In this document: in pieces, positions 33,701 to 35,045 of the stretch | Layout of the letters: every line of letters starts with the position of its first letter | Numbering within the stretch: the first letter of the stretch is position 1 | Source of the DNA: Planctomycetaceae bacterium | Lineage (GTDB): Bacteria; Planctomycetota; Planctomycetia; Pirellulales; Pirellulaceae | Assembly: GCA_012729315.1 (NCBI GenBank) | Contig: JAAYDI010000036.1 | Coordinates: 1-35,045, forward strand | DNA: 35,045 bases | Reading direction: 5' to 3' | The notes under the pieces: model-generated | What the model was told of the DNA's origin: nothing | Database searches by the model: none | The model's input: the letters and a program-made list of their open reading frames with translations, nothing else | Made by a program: the position numbers and the translations under genes

Positions 33701-34816
33701 ATGTACCGCGTTGTCGTGCTGGTCGCTTTCGGGATCGTGGCGAGTCAGGGGGGTGTCGTGGAACAGGAGCTACTCGGACAGATTGTATCGCCGGAAGTGC
33801 ATGCCGATCGAACGATCACGTTTCGCCTCAAGGCGCCCCAGGCCGACACAGTGCTGGTCCAGGGGCTGGCCGGTATGGAGCCGCAGCCGCTCACCAAGAG
33901 TGCCGGTGGTGTGTGGGAAGTGACCGTCGGCCCGCTCGCCCCTGAATTGTACAGCTATACGTTTTCCGTGGACGGAGCGGTTGTGACGGATCCGCACAAT
34001 CGACACGTCAAGAAATGGCTCACCGTCGACAGTCTGGTCGAAGTGCCCGGTGATCCTCCGCTGCTGCACGAGCAGCAGCGCGTGCCGCATGGGGTCGTCC
34101 ACCACCACGTGTACGACTCGCACACGGCCGGCTGCCAGCGCGGCGTCTATGTCTATACGCCACCCGCCTATCGCGCAGACGGAACGCAGCGCTATCCCCT
34201 GCTGGTCCTGCTGCACGGATACGGTGACGATGAGTCGGCCTGGCTGGAGGCCGGACGCGCTCACTGGATCGCCGATAACCTGATCGCGCAAGGCCAGGTC
34301 GTGCCCCTGGTCATCGCCATGCCGTACGGGCACCCGTTGCCACTGCCGCGGAGCGGTTCGTTCGATGACTATGCCACGCCGAACCGGTTGGCGATGGAAG
34401 AGGATCTCCTGCAGGACCTTGTTCCACTGCTGGAATCTGCCTATCTCCTGGAACACGATCGCACGTACCGCGCCATTGCCGGGCTCTCCATGGGCGGCGG
34501 CCAGTCACTGCACATCGGACTGAAGCATCTGGACCGCTTCGCGTGGATCGCCGGATTCAGCTCCGCCACCCCCGTCGGAGACATGGATCGGGAGTATGCC
34601 AGTCTGCTGGAGCAGGTATCGGCAACGAACGACCGGCTGAAACTGCTCTGGGTCGGCTGCGGCAAGGACGATTTTCTACTCGAACGCAATGAGCGGTTTC
34701 GCGTGTGGCTTGCCGATAAAGGGATCCGCCACGTCTACCGGCTCACCGCCGGTGGGCACGAGTGGGCTGTCTGGCGCAAGTACCTGGCCGAGGTCCTGCC
34801 TCAACTGTTCAGGTGA
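33701..34816 (+). CDS. Secreted esterase with N-terminal CBM48-like domain
   Basis: A 371-aa protein with a short N-terminal hydrophobic segment (VVVLVAFGIVASQGGVV) that is probably a signal peptide. Residues 28-110 form an immunoglobulin-like E-set/CBM48 domain (ITFRLKAPQADTVLVQG, YSYTFSVDGAVVTDP). Residues 125-371 are an EsterD/feruloyl-esterase-type alpha/beta hydrolase: LLVLLHGYGDDESAW, nucleophile Ser263 in AGLSMGGGQ, Asp323 or Asp324 in GCGKDDFL, and His353 in GGHEWAVW. This architecture is common in carbohydrate esterases such as CE1-like xylan acetyl/feruloyl esterases. It probably removes acyl groups from polysaccharide side chains. It is transcribed away from the GH50-like gene. Confidence 0.9.
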   Translation: MYRVVVLVAFGIVASQGGVVEQELLGQIVSPEVHADRTITFRLKAPQADTVLVQGLAGMEPQPLTKSAGGVWEVTVGPLAPELYSYTFSVDGAVVTDPHNRHVKKWLTVDSLVEVPGDPPLLHEQQRVPHGVVHHHVYDSHTAGCQRGVYVYTPPAYRADGTQRYPLLVLLHGYGDDESAWLEAGRAHWIADNLIAQGQVVPLVIAMPYGHPLPLPRSGSFDDYATPNRLAMEEDLLQDLVPLLESAYLLEHDRTYRAIAGLSMGGGQSLHIGLKHLDRFAWIAGFSSATPVGDMDREYASLLEQVSATNDRLKLLWVGCGKDDFLLERNERFRVWLADKGIRHVYRLTAGGHEWAVWRKYLAEVLPQLFR

Positions 34817-35045
34817 CAGCGCCCGCCGCCAGGCGGATGAGTTTGTCCGCCCGGCCCCCGGAAGCCCAGTCGCGGCTGTTTTCGGTCTCGGTCTCGGAGA
34901 CCACCGGTTCAGCGCGGCGTCTGTGGCTCGACCGACATGTTCTCGGGCACGTGTGCCCGGGGGTGGCGCGGCGCGGCGCGGCTTACCCCGGGCTGTGGAG
35001 TGTAACGCCTTCGGCGTACTCGGAGGCTCGACCGACATGTTCACG
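34817..35045. other. Intergenic end region with inverted repeats
   Basis: After the esterase stop, GGCGGA and TCCGCC near 34834-34852 could form a small terminator-like hairpin. GGTCTC and GAGACC flank a G at 34890-34902. CGGGCAC/GTGCCCG forms a perfect inverted repeat at 34944-34959. The stretch GCTCGACCGACATGTTC occurs at about 34927-34943 and again near 35027-35043. Repeat copy D lies between. No gene is visible before the window ends. Confidence 0.6.
34955..35024 (-). repeat. Dispersed palindromic repeat, copy D
   Basis: On the minus strand it reads CGCCGAAGGCG, TTACACTCC, then a CCCGGGGT-type left arm and a GC-rich centre, the same order as copy A. The window ends shortly after it. The palindrome centre has degenerated into a GCGCG-rich stretch. 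Confidence 0.65.

Overview
The window is a 35 kb, GC-rich (low-to-mid 60s % by eye) stretch that most likely comes from a planctomycete, probably Pirellulales-like or an uncultured relative. The reasons are several Tat or Sec signal peptides on secreted catabolic enzymes, planctomycete-style families (Tat-exported Gfo/Idh/MocA oxidoreductase, neutral-ceramidase-like protein, DUF6259-like glycosidases, GH32 with an N-terminal accessory domain), very few regulators, and dispersed palindromic intergenic repeats. This assignment is inference; there is no rRNA or marker gene here. I see no tRNA, rRNA, CRISPR array or insertion sequence.

Layout. 1-412: two copies of a palindromic repeat, no gene. 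413-2761 (+): a DUF4838-like Tat protein and an SGNH hydrolase, separated by a 7-bp tandem repeat. 2792-11038 (-): in transcription order, a 1048-aa DUF6259-like glycosidase, a ceramidase-like Tat protein, a Tat Gfo/Idh/MocA oxidoreductase and a beta-helix protein that has lost its 5' end. Upstream of this block lies a C-terminal gene remnant (about 11100-11315). 11438-14456: mprF (+) converging on a DksA/TraR zinc-finger gene (-), with a nested hairpin between them. 14457-14916: a third palindromic repeat copy. 14917-22767: heparinase II/III-like lyase (-), GH32 fructanase (+), a barrel plus alpha/beta-hydrolase fusion (-) and a GH43/GH32-like beta-propeller (+), in alternating orientation with shared divergent control regions. 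22768-24290: a lower-GC six-helix membrane protein bracketed by 21-bp direct repeats. 24326-26548 (-): a second barrel glycosidase. 27206-31150 (+): a 1064-aa membrane protein and mobB. 31352-34816: a GH50-like agarase/beta-galactosidase (-) diverging from a two-domain esterase (+). 34817-35045: a fourth repeat copy.

How it fits together. About eleven of the eighteen or so confident genes encode exported enzymes acting on complex carbohydrates or their substituents: glycosidases, a uronate lyase, esterases, a beta-helix protein and an oxidoreductase for released sugars. No SusC/D pair, sugar transporter, sulfatase or regulator accompanies them, so this is a loose, multi-operon degradation island and not a classical polysaccharide utilization locus. 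mprF, the DksA-like gene, the 1064-aa membrane protein and mobB look like housekeeping genes embedded in it.

The most unusual material is the uncharacterised glycosidase-like proteins (especially the barrel-hydrolase fusion at 19230-21587), the 1064-aa membrane protein, the repeat-bracketed membrane gene and the dispersed repeat family that bounds both ends of the window.
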